64,000 nt of DNA, taken from assembly GCA_027186245.1 (NCBI GenBank), contig CP114481.1:58040569-58104568 (forward strand). Reading direction: 5' to 3'. Under the pieces are notes generated by a model, which did no database searches, was not told the DNA's origin, and worked only from the letters and a program-made list of their open reading frames with translations. This document shows positions 40,031 through 56,368 of the stretch, piece by piece. The position numbers were made by a program, and so were the translations under genes. Each line of letters starts with the position of its first letter. Position 1 is the first letter of the stretch. This DNA comes from Coriaria nepalensis (taxonomy: Eukaryota; Streptophyta; Magnoliopsida; Cucurbitales; Coriariaceae).

Positions 40031-40082
40031 TATTTATACCCTGATTTCTTCTATCATCTTTCTTCTCTTGGCGATGTGGGAA
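40031..40082 (-). promoter_or_regulatory. USE and TATA box of U1 copy A
   Basis: On the minus strand: TTCCCACATCG at 40082-40072 (plant upstream sequence element, consensus RTCCCACATCG with one mismatch) and TATAAATA at 40038-40031. About 33 bp separate them and TATA ends 25 bp before the RNA start. This USE-TATA spacing is the one known for Pol II-transcribed plant snRNAs. Confidence 0.9.
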
Positions 40083-40737
40083 TCTCAGCTCTGGAGTGTG
40101 GAGTCTGGACGAAGCGAATATTTGGTTCTCGTTGGGCTTTGTGTTTCTAAATCCAGCAAAGATAAATATAAACACTACTCCAGTCCAGCCCATTATTCGT
40201 TCGGCAAAGGAAATATTGAAATTAGTCACCAATTATGTCATGCTGTTTTTCCGAGTATTTGATCCAGGCTTCGTACTTGGTGGCACTCAGTTGAAAACGT
40301 TTCGAATATGGGTTATACTACTACAATCATGTTTCTAGCCGATGAAAAGTAGTTGCGGAAACACGAAAAATATGGACGTCAAATCTTTCAGTACCGAATG
40401 ACCGGAAGAAAATTCAGTTCACCAAAATTCAATCGGATCTAAAATTAGTACATTTTTTGGCTCTTGCCTCAGCGCATTCGTTGATATTCCCCTAAATTAT
40501 AATGGTAATATATGGACAAACTTTGGCCTCAAAATTATCACATTCGAAGGAGCAAATAACGTCATTCGATCAGGAAAATATATTTATAAATTACCCTGTG
40601 TCCCTTTTCTCTATGAACTTGAAGACTCAATTTCATAAATCGAATCCAATCACAATACTAGTCAACTTAATTACATCTCAAACGTTGAACAGAACAACTT
40701 GACTAAACAATTTGACGGTTTTAATAAAGGATTGAGA
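40083..40737. other. spacer between U1 genes
   Basis: Upstream flank of U1 copy A and downstream flank of copy B. No coding frame with support. The probable 3'-end signal of copy B is not a clear match to the plant 3' box. Confidence 0.45.
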
Positions 40738-40898
40738 AGGGGCCGCGCGTACACAGCCCCCGCTACCAGAAATTATGACGTACAGTCTCCTATGAAAAGG
40801 AGATGTTAGGCGGGAGCACCTCCTTTTTGTGCAATGGAGGCCCACCACCTAGGCCATGGGCCTTCTTGATCACCCATAGACCCCGTCCAGGTATGTAA
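40738..40898 (-). ncRNA. U1: divergent U1 snRNA (copy B)
   Basis: Same strand as copy A and about 160 nt, but with many changes. The 5' end reads TTACATACCTGG instead of ATACTTACCTGG. Stem-loop I (GGTGATCAAGAAGGCCC) and the U1A loop core ATTGCAC are kept. The outer part of stem-loop III is replaced by TCTCCT-TTTCAT-AGGAGA, which still forms a 6-bp hairpin. The Sm site is ATAATTTCTGG. The last stem is kept through G-U pairs with a TACG (UNCG-type) loop. A USE and TATA are present at correct spacing. It may be a functional variant or a decaying copy. Confidence 0.85.
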
Positions 40899-40925
40899 TT
40901 TCTTACGTTGGGCCTTCTTTCTTTC

Positions 40926-40975
40926 TTATACTCCTATCCTCTTCTCTCCTCTATCCTAACTTCCCGATGTGGGAA
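40926..40975 (-). promoter_or_regulatory. USE and TATA-like box of U1 copy B
   Basis: On the minus strand: TTCCCACATCG at 40975-40965 and GTATAAG around 40931-40926, again separated by about 33 bp and about 28 bp before the RNA start. Confidence 0.85.
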
Positions 40976-41908
40976 ATTTTCTACAAAACCAGCTGTTAGT
41001 CTGTTACCCACCGCATTTTCCCTCTTTACTAACTCTGTGTCTCCGTTAAAACTTCTTTAAGCTGAAAGAGAGACAGCAGCAAATTCTCGACTTCTCTAAA
41101 CTGGTTGGTATATCTGACTCTTCACTGCTCTGAAATTCTTCCATTTCCGTAAAAAGAATAACTATAAACAACCCGGCAACAAGCCCCTTGAAACTTCTGA
41201 TTCGGGTGGACAGCCCAGGTTGTTCGATGTAGATAAGAAATAGAAAATGGAAGCCAAAACAAAAAGTAAAAACAATATATATTAACATACGTCTTTCCAA
41301 CCTCCTCGTCTCTCAAACACATCTTGCTTTCTGTATTTGTTGCAGGGGTGAGGTCTCTTTAAGCTCTTGCTTCTTATTTGTTTGCTTCCTGTTCATCTTA
41401 AAAGCTAGTTGAATGATAAAAGAAGCACATTTGAGTTTAGTTTCTTATGATTCCTTTGCCCAATTTTCCATTATTTGAAAGTTCCCACAACTGGGTCTTT
41501 GACTTTGCTCCGGTACTACCACCACCTTTACTTTAAATGGTAATATCCGTTCTGGGTTTTGAATTCCTGGTTGATTACTCTTTTTTTTTTTTTGTTGGAA
41601 GTCTACTGGACTACATCTGATATTGGGTGTTTGAAATCTTTGTTCTTTCTGATTGTTCTTTCATACCAAAGTTTGGGTTTTCTTCTCATTTGTTCTAAAA
41701 CTCACATCAATTCTGTAATTTGAATAGCTGATTCTATATAAACAGGTATAATTCTCTTCTTCTCTTTCAATGAATTCCTTTGTGTTTCTTGGCGTTGCCC
41801 ATTTCTAATTTCGGCCGGCCTGCTAGAAAAGGAAGACTCTTAACATTATAGTATTCATCTCTATCTTTTTTCACAGTTAGTTCTGAAAAGTAAAAGATCA
41901 TCTATTAC
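40976..41908. other. intergenic region
   Basis: Upstream flank of U1 copy B and apparent leader region of the OAS-TL pseudogene, with CT- and T-rich stretches. No supported coding frame. Confidence 0.4.
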
Positions 41909-42775
41909 ATGGACGGGACTTCTACAATCAAGAAAGATGTCACTGAAGTAATATCCCTTTCGCAGACTATGTATCAATTTTTCTTGATTCGGGTACTTAC
42001 TTTTGACACTTGTGCTCTTTCCTTGGTTTATTTTGATTGATGCATGGCTGGGCACTCTTCAGTTAATAGGCAAATACCCCAATGGTTTTCCTCAACAAAA
42101 TTGTGGACGGTGTTGTGTAGCCCGTATTGCTGCCAAACTAGAGAGCATGGAACCTTGCTCTAGTGTTAAAGACAGGTGCTGCTGTATTGTCCGCTCTATT
42201 ATCTAAACTTTTGATGTATAGGTAATATCAACACTCTTTCCGTAGTCTTCTTCATATACAGGATTTGATATAGTATGATTCAAGATGCTGAGGATAAGAG
42301 CCTGATTAGACCAGGCAAGGTTAGCAAATAGAATTCATCTTTATCTCCTTTTCGGTTATAGAAATTAAGGAAGAATTTGTAGATACAGTGTCCAAATCGG
42401 AAGAGTTTGTTAGTTGACATACTTTCTTGTTGGAAAGAGACAGTTCTAATCGAGATCACTAGTGGAAACACGGGCATCGGATTGGCAAGCATTGCTGCTG
42501 TAAAGGGCTATAGACTTATCATAGTAATGCCGTCTTCTTATAGTCTCAAGAGAAGAGTCGTGCTCCGAGCTTTTGGAGCAGAATTATACCTTACAGATCC
42601 ATCCCTGGCTTTAATGGTGTTGTAGAGAAGGGCGAGCGGATACTAAAAGCCACTCCCAATGGCTATATGCTCCGTCAATTTGAAAATCCCACTAATCCAA
42701 GGTTCCTTTTCCCTCTTTCTATGATATTGTTGATGTGGCATTGTGGATAGACTATATCTATGACAATTGGCTAAG

Positions 42776-42807
<32 letters not shown>

Positions 42808-43967
42808 TACCTATTTTATTTCTTTCAAGATCCATTTTCAAAATCCATTATGGAACGACTGGTCCAGAGATATGGAGAGACTCCGGCGGGAAAGTTGACG
42901 CCTGGTTGCTGGGATAGGGCCAGGGGGCACAGTAACTGGTGCAGGGAAATTCTTTAAGGACCAGAATCCATAAATCAAGGTGGTGATTTTTTATTTTGTG
43001 CCATTTTTTAGAGAGAGAGATGGTTTATTATCTATGGCTTTGTGACTTTTGCTGTTTGTAGATATATGGGGTAGAGCCAAGTGAAAGTGCAATATTGAAC
43101 GGAGGACAACCTGGTAAAGTTATTATAACCAACCTCTTCATTGCCTTCCCGCCTTTGGGAAACTTCAATGGGTTTGGACATCCTATTAGCACACGAGGAA
43201 AATTCTTGTATTTTTTGTTACTGGACCCTATTCCATGATTTCTATAGGAAGGAAAACATCTCATCCAAGGAATCGGTTTTGGTTTGATCCCTCCTGTCCT
43301 GGATGTTAATGTGCTTGACGAAGTACTTCAAGTATGTGCGGAAACCCATAACAAAAACCTCATCACAAGCTTCAAATAGAATCTGCAAATCCTTACAATT
43401 GTCAGATGGATGTTTTATTCATGGCCTTGACTTGTATATCTTGTCTAATCAGGTATCGAGTGACGAAGCTATTGAAACTTCAAAGCTTCTTGCACTTAAA
43501 GAAGGCTTGCTGGTAGTATAGTAGAGCACTGCTTTATGAGCCTTCATCAAAAAATTTATCTGTTTGAGTCCTTCAGTTCTGATTGCAATTCTGGTTTCTC
43601 TTGCGGATAGGGATTTCTTCTGGTGCTGCAACAGATGCAGCATTAAATTTGGCAAAGAGGCCGGAAAACGCTGGAAAACTCATTGTTGTGAGTCTATATA
43701 TGTTTACCTTCTTCAAGTTGATTGTATGGATTATTCAAGCTTAAGCACTTACATATGCTATCCATCTAAAGAATCTGATTACTAATTGCATTTTTATTAT
43801 TAATTGTTTTTATTGGTTGATAATGTAATGCCGGTACTGATAAATGAGTCGATTTTGATTGGCATTGCAATTTTCAGGTGATATTTCCCAGCTTCAGAGA
43901 GGGATATCTTTCTACCATACTCTTCGACTCCATTAGGCACGAGGTTGAAAACATGAGTTATGATTGA
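41909..43967 (+). pseudogene. O-acetylserine(thiol)lyase (cysteine synthase family) pseudogene
   Basis: Exon-intron order and most of the protein are still readable: MDGTSTIKKDVTE, VARIAAKLESMEPCSSVKDR (with the PLP-binding Lys), [55 protein letters not shown] and a C-terminus EVENMSYD. Lesions: an extra A near 42075 and two extra bases near 42112 garble the NTPMV-type substrate segment; TGA at 42266-42268; a frameshift near 42605; a one-base deletion near 42900; TAA at 42971-42973. Introns are retained, so it is a decayed gene copy, not a processed one. Relatives are cytosolic cysteine synthases, including the CYSD/DES1 group. Confidence 0.85.
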
Positions 43968-44267
43968 CCACTCGATGAAACCGGAAATAAAAATGCTATA
44001 TGTACTGCTGTTTGTGTTGTCATCAAATGTAATAAGAAGAAACTTTTGTATTGCTCTTCCTTGTTTTCTTTGTGTTTGGCCCTATGTACTTTTTGTACTG
44101 AGCTGAAGTTAATATCAGTACCAACATTGCTAAGAGCTTGATTTGATTTCTTCTTCTCCTTTTCTTTTGGTTTTTTTTTTTTTTTTTTCTATTTGGGTAT
44201 CTAAGAGATTTTGAACTATGAGAAAAAATACCTCTGTATGTTTGATGATTGCATGTACACACAATTG

Positions 44268-44797
44268 TTGGGAGTCATCAATTTGGCCATTCAGCAAGCT
44301 TTAGTAACAAATGAGAACTTCGAGTCTGAATTTGTAAGTCCATCCCTGCTCCAATATTTCTTATTTCACTTTTCAAGACGTCTCATCAAACGACTTCACT
44401 TTGTCACTTAATTTTACATATTATTTCATGATCTGTCTTGTCTTTTCTCTAGGGACATGTTCCCCCTGAGCTGCGGACTATACTGGAAATCTTAACACTG
44501 TTATGTCCAACTGAGCCTACCTCTTCAATGTGGATTATTCTGCTTCATGAGTTGATGCAATATCTACCAATATCAGATTCCTCCTCACCAAGCGAAGATG
44601 AGGAACTACAGGCCAGTTCTAGCGACCATATTCCAGGTATCAGATTAGAGTGGCAGTAACTCACCTTAACTCGGTTTTGACATATAAGTTATAAATGTCT
44701 GATATTTGTTATCATTTCTGCAGTAACCCAAGTGGAGAAAAATAATGAAACGCCCAATGGAACTGCATCCCTGTTGCGAAGCACTGTAGAAACTTAA
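44268..44797 (+). pseudogene. unrecognised spliced coding remnant
   Basis: Three segments join in one frame with good splice signals: to 44333 (GAATTT|GTAAGT), 44453-44636 and 44724-44797 ending TAA. The product fragment reads NLAIQQALVTNENFESEFGH, VPPELRTILEILTLLCPTEP and an acidic SPSEDEELQASSSD stretch. No start or longer upstream frame is found, and a poly-T run lies just before it. It may be the 3' end of a broken gene. I do not recognise the family. Confidence 0.35.
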
Positions 44798-45293
44798 ACA
44801 CTCAATCCTGGATCGCCAACAGGGATACCAAATTATATCTTTGCAAAAAAGCTTGTGCCTGTTTTGGTCGGTCTTTTCTTACAAGCACCAATAGTAGAAA
44901 AGTACATTATATGTCCTGAACTTATTCAAAGTCTAGGAAGGTACCCTCTATTCTATTATTTCGTACTAAATATCTTATACCTTCTCTAGAAATTTTCAAC
45001 AAAGAGATATCGTCCAACATGTGGTACCCAGTACCTGATGGTCGTGTTCTAGTAGGAGGTAGTAACCCGCATGTGTATTATAACTTCACCGAGGTCGACT
45101 ACATGACCGATCTGAGCCTGGAAGCATTTTCCCCGCCTTACTTGTCAACTGCTATTCATGGATGAGACCGACGATTCTGAGCGTATGTGAGGTTATAGGA
45201 CATGGACATTTATTTTCAATTAAATTCAGAGTGGCGGGAAAATTGACGAGGAGCAGTTTGTCTGTTAGGATAGTTGCACCGTCTTTTATGATG

Positions 45294-45298
45294 CATTC
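45294..45298. repeat. target-site duplication, left (CATTC)
   Basis: CATTC directly abuts the left LTR and is repeated at 49338-49342 beyond the right LTR. Copia insertions make 5-bp duplications. Removing one copy plus the element restores continuity of the host reading frame. Confidence 0.9.
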
Positions 45299-45503
45299 TC
45301 AACAAATTGTATCTTAGATATTTTGTATATCATTCATCTTGACAGAATGTTTACAATATATACAGAATGAGAAGTTAATTGCTCATTGATTCTAGCTAAC
45401 TACCAGAAGGAAAAAAGAATATATGATATACATAATTTGCTACAATAACGTAAAGACAGCTAACTATAACTAATTAGGAAATGATTCCTTAGATATCTCA
45501 ATA
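45299..45503 (-). repeat. 3' LTR of Copia element (205 bp)
   Basis: Direct repeat of 49133-49337, 205 bp each with 9 mismatches counted by eye. It is the 3' LTR because the element is on the minus strand. A purine-rich tract (GAGGGAGAG on minus, 45512-45504) sits at its inner edge, as expected for the polypurine tract. Confidence 0.93.
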
Positions 45504-47176
45504 CTCTCCCTCAAGTTAGAGTGTATGTTGATGACACCTAACTTGTTTAATAATCCAAGGAACTGCTTTGGCTGCAAAGGCTTAGTGAACATATATGCAG
45601 GTTGCTCTGCTATTCTAATGTGTGCAGTTTTAATAAGCCCTTTTTGTAATTTCTCACGAACAACATGACAATCAATCTCAATATGTTTTGTTCGTTCATG
45701 AAAAACTGGATTTGAAGCTATGTAGAGAGCAACTTGATTATCACAGAAAAGGAATGCTGGTTGCGTACCTTTCACATTTAAATCCTTCAAGATATTCTGC
45801 AACCAAGTAATCTCACAACAAGTAGAAGCCATAGATCTGTATTCAGCTTATGCACTGGATCTTGAGACGGTTCCTTGTTTCTTTGTTTTCCAAGAAATAG
45901 GTGCATTACCAAGGAATATACAGTAACCAGTGACTGACCTTCTTGTGTCTTTGCATCTCGCCCAATCTGCATCGCAATAGGCATTCAATTGTAATCTTCC
46001 AGTGGAGGGCAGCAGCAAGCCTTGACCTAGTGTATGTTTTAAATACCGAAGCACCTTATGTGCAGCTTCGAGATGTGGTTCTCTTGGCTTCTCCATGAAC
46101 TGGCTAAAGATGTGGACATCGTACACAATGTCTGGTCTTGTGATAGTGAGGTAGATTAATCTCCCTACCAATCTTCTGTACTGTGCGGGATCAGATAACA
46201 TCTTTCCTTCTCCTTGTGTCAAGGCGGTGTTGTACTCCACAGGAAAGGTGGTGGGTTTTGCACCAGGGAATCCCGAATCTTCAAGTATTTCCAACGCATA
46301 TTTCCGTTGGCTTAGAACAATTCCTTGCTTAGAACGTGCAACCTCTATGCCAAGAAAGTATTTCAACACTCCCATGTCTCGTAGTTTGAACCTGTCAGAT
46401 AAATATTTCTTCACCATAGTTATGTCATCAAAATGACTACCTGCTATGATGATGTTGTCAACATATACCAATAGGACTGTGAAGTGACCATTGTAGTTTC
46501 TGACAAATAAAGAATAATCTGACCAGGATTGTTGAAAACCAGCCGACTTGAGAGCATCAAACAACTTTATAAACCATTGTCTAGAGGCTTGTTTGAGTCC
46601 ATACATTGATTTGTGTAGCTTGCAGACTCTTGTCTCCCCCTTTCCTCCAAAACAAGGAGGAAGTTTCATGTAAACATCTTCATATAAGTCTCCATGCAAG
46701 AAGGCATTGCTGATGTCAAGTTGGTGAAGATGCCAACCTTTTAAAGACGATAAACTGAGAAGAATGCGAACGGTGGTAAGCTTGGCAACAGGTGCGAAAG
46801 TTTCACGGTAGTCAATTCCCACAACCTGACTATAGCCTTTAGCAACAAGGCGAGCTTTGTATCGCTCAATACTACCATCAGGATTATATTTGATTTTATA
46901 GACCCATTTGCACCCAATAGGGCGCTTGTTTGCTGGCAACGATATAAGGCTCCAAGTATGATTGTCTTGTAGTGCACATATTTCAGCAATACCATTTTGT
47001 TGGGGATTGTTTACACATGTAGTTTGGTGCTCAATCCCCTTTGACGAATAAAACTCATGTATAGCAAATTCAGGACCATTATCACTCCTAATTATCTTGA
47101 CACGTTTATCAAATTGATTTTTGATCAAGTGAATAAAGCTAACAAGGAGTGAACGAGTTTTAGATTTGTGTTCCAT
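45470..47176 (-). pseudogene. Copia integrase-core/RT/RNase H fragment
   Basis: Frame 47176-45848 begins inside the integrase core (IRSDNGPEF, then NPQQNGIAE) and continues in frame with RT (NKRPIGCKWVYKIKYNPDGS, LDISNAFLHGDLYEDVYM, MYGLKQASRQW). The RT catalytic box reads YVDN. It stops after SRSSA at 45848. RNase H resumes in the next frame ([34 protein letters not shown]), ending at 45470. The missing integrase tail and the frame break show it cannot make a complete polyprotein. Confidence 0.85.
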
Positions 47177-47217
47177 GAGATAAACCCATGTGCCTCGAGA
47201 ATAATCATCAACAATTG

Positions 47218-47895
47218 TTAAGAAATATTGTGCACCAGTAAGTGAAGGAACAGGTAACCACCCAAAATATCGACATGAATTAATTCAAAACAATCTTTGC
47301 TAAAAGTAGTACTTAAAGGAAATGAATGTCGAGTTTGTTTAGGCAATGGACAAATCAAACAATTATTTGGTGCACAATTATTTTTAGAAAAAGGAAATAA
47401 TGAAAAGACTCGGTTTGATGGGTGACCTAGCTGTTCATGCCAGAGATTCGATGTCTGAGCTCGAGCTATACTGCAGGTTGCTTCCAGATAGGTGTCAAGG
47501 CAGTATAATCCCTCCTTCTCAGTTCCTATCTCAATCATCCTCCCCGATTGTAAGTCTTGCACAAAGCAAACTTGTTTCAAAAATACTGTGATATAAAACG
47601 AATCACGAACCAGTTTGCTAACAGATATCAAGTTCAGGTAAAATGAAGGGATGCAGAACACATTCTTAAGTCTAAACTATGATGTAAATTGCACAATCCC
47701 AATGTGCGTAACTCCTGCGGACGACCCAGATGGTAATCTCACAGCATGATGTATGGCGGGCCTCAAGGAAGTAAGTAATTGTATATTACAAACAATATGA
47801 TCAGTTGCACCACTGTTTATAATCCATGTATTGGCTAGGGAATCAGCCTTACCAGAAAGCTCTTCATAGTTAGGCATTTTACCAACTTGATTCAC
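47218..47895 (-). pseudogene. Copia protease and GAG-pre-integrase fragments
   Basis: Frame 47895-47677 carries a protease-like WIINSGATDHI motif, with Asn where the catalytic Asp is expected. Frame 47661-47218 carries the pre-integrase segment LWHEQLGHPSNRV with a following CLICPLPKQTRHSF zinc-binding pattern. A short gap and frame change separate the two. Confidence 0.75.
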
Positions 47896-47946
47896 TGATG
47901 CAATGTGTCCACTGTTCAGTAGATCTCTTAGACGAGCACATTCTTC

Positions 47947-49115
47947 TTAAGAAAAAGGGAAGGAGGCTGATCCTCCGGGGATGTCACTGAATGTCGATAG
48001 ATTATTTGCTCGACTTGTCCCTTCTCCTGCTTGGAGTGCCTTTCGCTTTCTGCACTCATCATAATTATGTGTGTCCTTTATAATTGCAAAAAGAACAATG
48101 CAGATGTGCCTTACAGTTCTTAGTTTGATGATTGTTGCGGCCACACTTTTCACAAACGCGACGATCTCCTTCGTTGTTGCCTTCACCGTGCAATGACCTA
48201 CGCGAGTATGCCACAAGGTGCTCAGTGGTGCGCCCTTGTGTGCTGTAAAGATATCTATTGCGCATGGCAAGGGGCTCAGAGGCTGCACCCTTGCGTGCTG
48301 CTTGGTCAAGCCGCTGCGCACAGAATGTTGTTGCCTCCGAAGGCTCTGTGATTAACTTGTTTGTAGTGACTGCTGCTTGCCTTTCATGGCGTAGCGCCAT
48401 GGAATAGACCTTATTCAGTGTTGGTAAAGGGTCTATCCTTATAATGTTGCTTCGAACTGTTGCAAACTCATCTGTTAATCCCATGAGAAATTTCATGATT
48501 TTATGGGTTTCAATATAAGACTTGAGTTCCTCTCCTGCTTCACAGACACAAGAAGGAAAATTGCAAAGAGCCTCCTTCTCATCCCAAAAGCTTTTCAGTT
48601 GCATGAAGAAAGAAGTGACAGTGGAGGAACCCTATGCACAATCATGGATGACATTTTCAATATGGAAAAGTTGGACAGTTTTGGTTTGTCCAAACCTCTC
48701 GTATAACTCGAGCCAAACCGTTCTTGCATCCTTGCAGTGAGCAAAACTCTTTGAGATCTCTTTGGACATTAATGCTAACAGCCAAGTCTTGACTCTAATA
48801 TTGCAGCGATTCCATTGTAATTGCTCGTCCGAATTTTTGACAGTTTTAGTGAGAGTTCCGTCGACACCCTATCTTGTTTTTGATTTGAAGCGCCATGTTC
48901 ATGCTTTGAATCCAAGCGCTGAAGTTGTCCTCCATCAACGGCTGTGTAACAAGAATTGCTCCTGGTTGATCCGAGTGATGGATGTATAGAGGGTGATTGG
49001 AATTTTCCCATGCCGGACCCTTTTGTGATGAAGAGGAATCCATTTTGGCTTTTTGTTCTTCTGTCATTGTGTGACAAGGTTTTGAGTTTTGTGTTTGTAG
49101 GGTTTTCAGGAGCAA
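47947..49115 (-). pseudogene. Copia gag fragments
   Basis: Frame 49115-48846 has the usual gag N-terminus (HHSDQPGAILVTQPLMEDNFSAW). A frameshift follows at the KIG position. Frame 48604-48065 continues with FLMGLTDEFATVRSNII and the zinc knuckle CEKCGRNNHQTKNC. A further frame ends at 47947. Confidence 0.75.
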
Positions 49116-49120
49116 CTACT

Positions 49121-49132
49121 GCTCTGATACCA
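49121..49132 (-). other. primer-binding site (initiator tRNA-Met type)
   Basis: The minus strand reads TGGTATCAGAGC immediately after the 5' LTR. This is the sequence complementary to the 3' end of plant initiator tRNA-Met used by many Copia elements. Confidence 0.92.
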
Positions 49133-49337
49133 TCAACATATTGTATCTTAGATACTTTGTATATCATTCATCTTGATAGAATGTTTACAATATATACAGA
49201 AGGAGAAGTTAATTGCTCCTTGATTCTAGCTAACTACCATAAGGAAAAATGAATATATGATATACATAATCTGCTACAATAACGTAAAGACAGCTAGCTA
49301 TAACTAATTAGGAAATGATTCCTTAGATATCTCAATA
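49133..49337 (-). repeat. 5' LTR of Copia element (205 bp)
   Basis: Read on the minus strand it starts TATTGAGATATC and ends ACAATATGTTGA, directly before the PBS. It is flanked outside by CATTC (49338-49342). The termini are not the usual TG...CA. Confidence 0.92.
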
Positions 49338-49544
49338 CATTCATTCGCGGTGAATCAAAGAATGGTGGTTTTGAAGTTGAACGGAATCTCACAACGGAAT
49401 TGTGGTTATCGTGAATATGAAATAAACGATGTCAAACCATCTAGGGCAGAGAGTGCACTTTCTGGTTACTATATGCTGTTTGTGGTGCATGAGGATATAC
49501 CAAGTCATGGTACGTGGGTGAGGGTAAGTGATGATAGTTACTAG

Positions 49545-50463
49545 TTATAGCTAGAACGAGGTAATCGTCGGTTGTTGTGGGCTTAAGCCTTTTGTTGGGT
49601 TTTTTCTTCTCCTGGGTTGGTGACGTATGAGCTGATTAGTTTTTTTGGTTTTCTTTGTTGGGCTTTCTGTCTCCTTTGGTTGGGCTGTTTGGGGTTGTTT
49701 GAAATTTTTGCTTGTTTAGCTTTTGTTAGCCGTGAAGTGGCTCCGTTTACCTTATTGATAATGTCAGTCTTATATCATTTAGTTGAGCCGGATTTTTTCT
49801 CTAGGAGGATTTTTTTTATATCAGATCTCTTATTTGTATTCTCTATTTTCAAATATATTTTATTTCGTTTATTTAAAAAAAAAAAAAAAAAAGTATATAC
49901 AACTTTAACAATTCTTCTTCTACCTCTTCTTGTCGTCTTTTGTTTTCTTCCTAATAAAAGCGCGTGATTGGATAAAAATCGAAAGAGTTATGATGACGTG
50001 GCGGTCGGTCTAGAAGTATGCCAGCATCTCGGATTCTGATTGGGCAGACATTGTGCACACATTCAATCTGGCGTCTTGAAAGGAAGGTACATGTCAATCT
50101 CGTGATTTCGTGGAAAATGAAGCCTACTTTTTTCACCGGCCTATAATACTAACCAAGTAATATCACTGCGTTAAGTTTTCCCTCCTTCACACTTTCCTCT
50201 GACCCGCGAGCGAAATAGACAAAAGTTTAGAATAGAGAGAGGGAGAGAGAGAATTTCATTTGGAGGGCGAGAAAATTGGATTGAAAGTGAAGAGAAATTT
50301 TTTTTTGCGTTCTGAGAGAGAAAATATATACTGATCAAGGATTATATAGAGAAGGAGTAGCGAGGGAATTGGAAAGATTGTGCGAGTGCAAGAGAGAGGG
50401 AGAGAAACAGTGACGAGGAAGAGCGAGAAAGTGAGAGGAAGTAGAGAGAGGAGAGAGAGGGCG
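49545..50463. other. intergenic region and EDR1 leader
   Basis: Flank of the oxidase remnant, a T-rich stretch, and a purine-rich (GAGAGA) leader from about 50220 to the EDR1 ATG. A poly-A run lies at 49876-49892. No coding frame. Confidence 0.45.

Positions 50464-56368
<5,905 letters not shown>

Larger units (their letters stand above)
45299..49337 (-). mobile_element. Ty1/Copia LTR retrotransposon, degenerate
   Basis: 4039 bp on the minus strand with 205-bp LTRs, a PBS and PPT, and a 5-bp duplication CATTC. Order is gag (zinc knuckle CEKCGRNNHQTKNC near 48151-48110), protease, GAG-pre-integrase/integrase, reverse transcriptase and RNase H, which is the Copia order. The element is dead: gag is frameshifted near 48870, the protease triad reads NSGA, the integrase frame runs straight from the catalytic-core end into the RT N-terminus (47176-45848), so the integrase C-terminus and linker are deleted, the RT box reads YVDN, and RNase H is in a separate frame (45832-45470). 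It sits inside a glyoxal-oxidase-like remnant, in the opposite orientation. Confidence 0.93.
45018..49544 (+). pseudogene. glyoxal/galactose-oxidase-like gene remnant split by a Copia element
   Basis: The left part (45018-45298) encodes PDGRVLVGGSNPHVYYNFTE and TDLSLEAFSPPYLSTA. After a small frameshift come MRPTILSV, FSIKFRVAGKLTRSSLSVRI and VAPSFMMHS. The frame resumes after the element at 49338 with FAVNQRMVVLKLNGISQ, then GYYMLFVVHEDIPSHGTWVRV and TAG at 49542-49544. These are the C-terminal beta-propeller blade and Ig-like domain of plant aldehyde (glyoxal) oxidases, extracellular copper-radical enzymes. The N-terminal two thirds are missing from the window. The break falls exactly at the element's target duplication. 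Confidence 0.8.
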
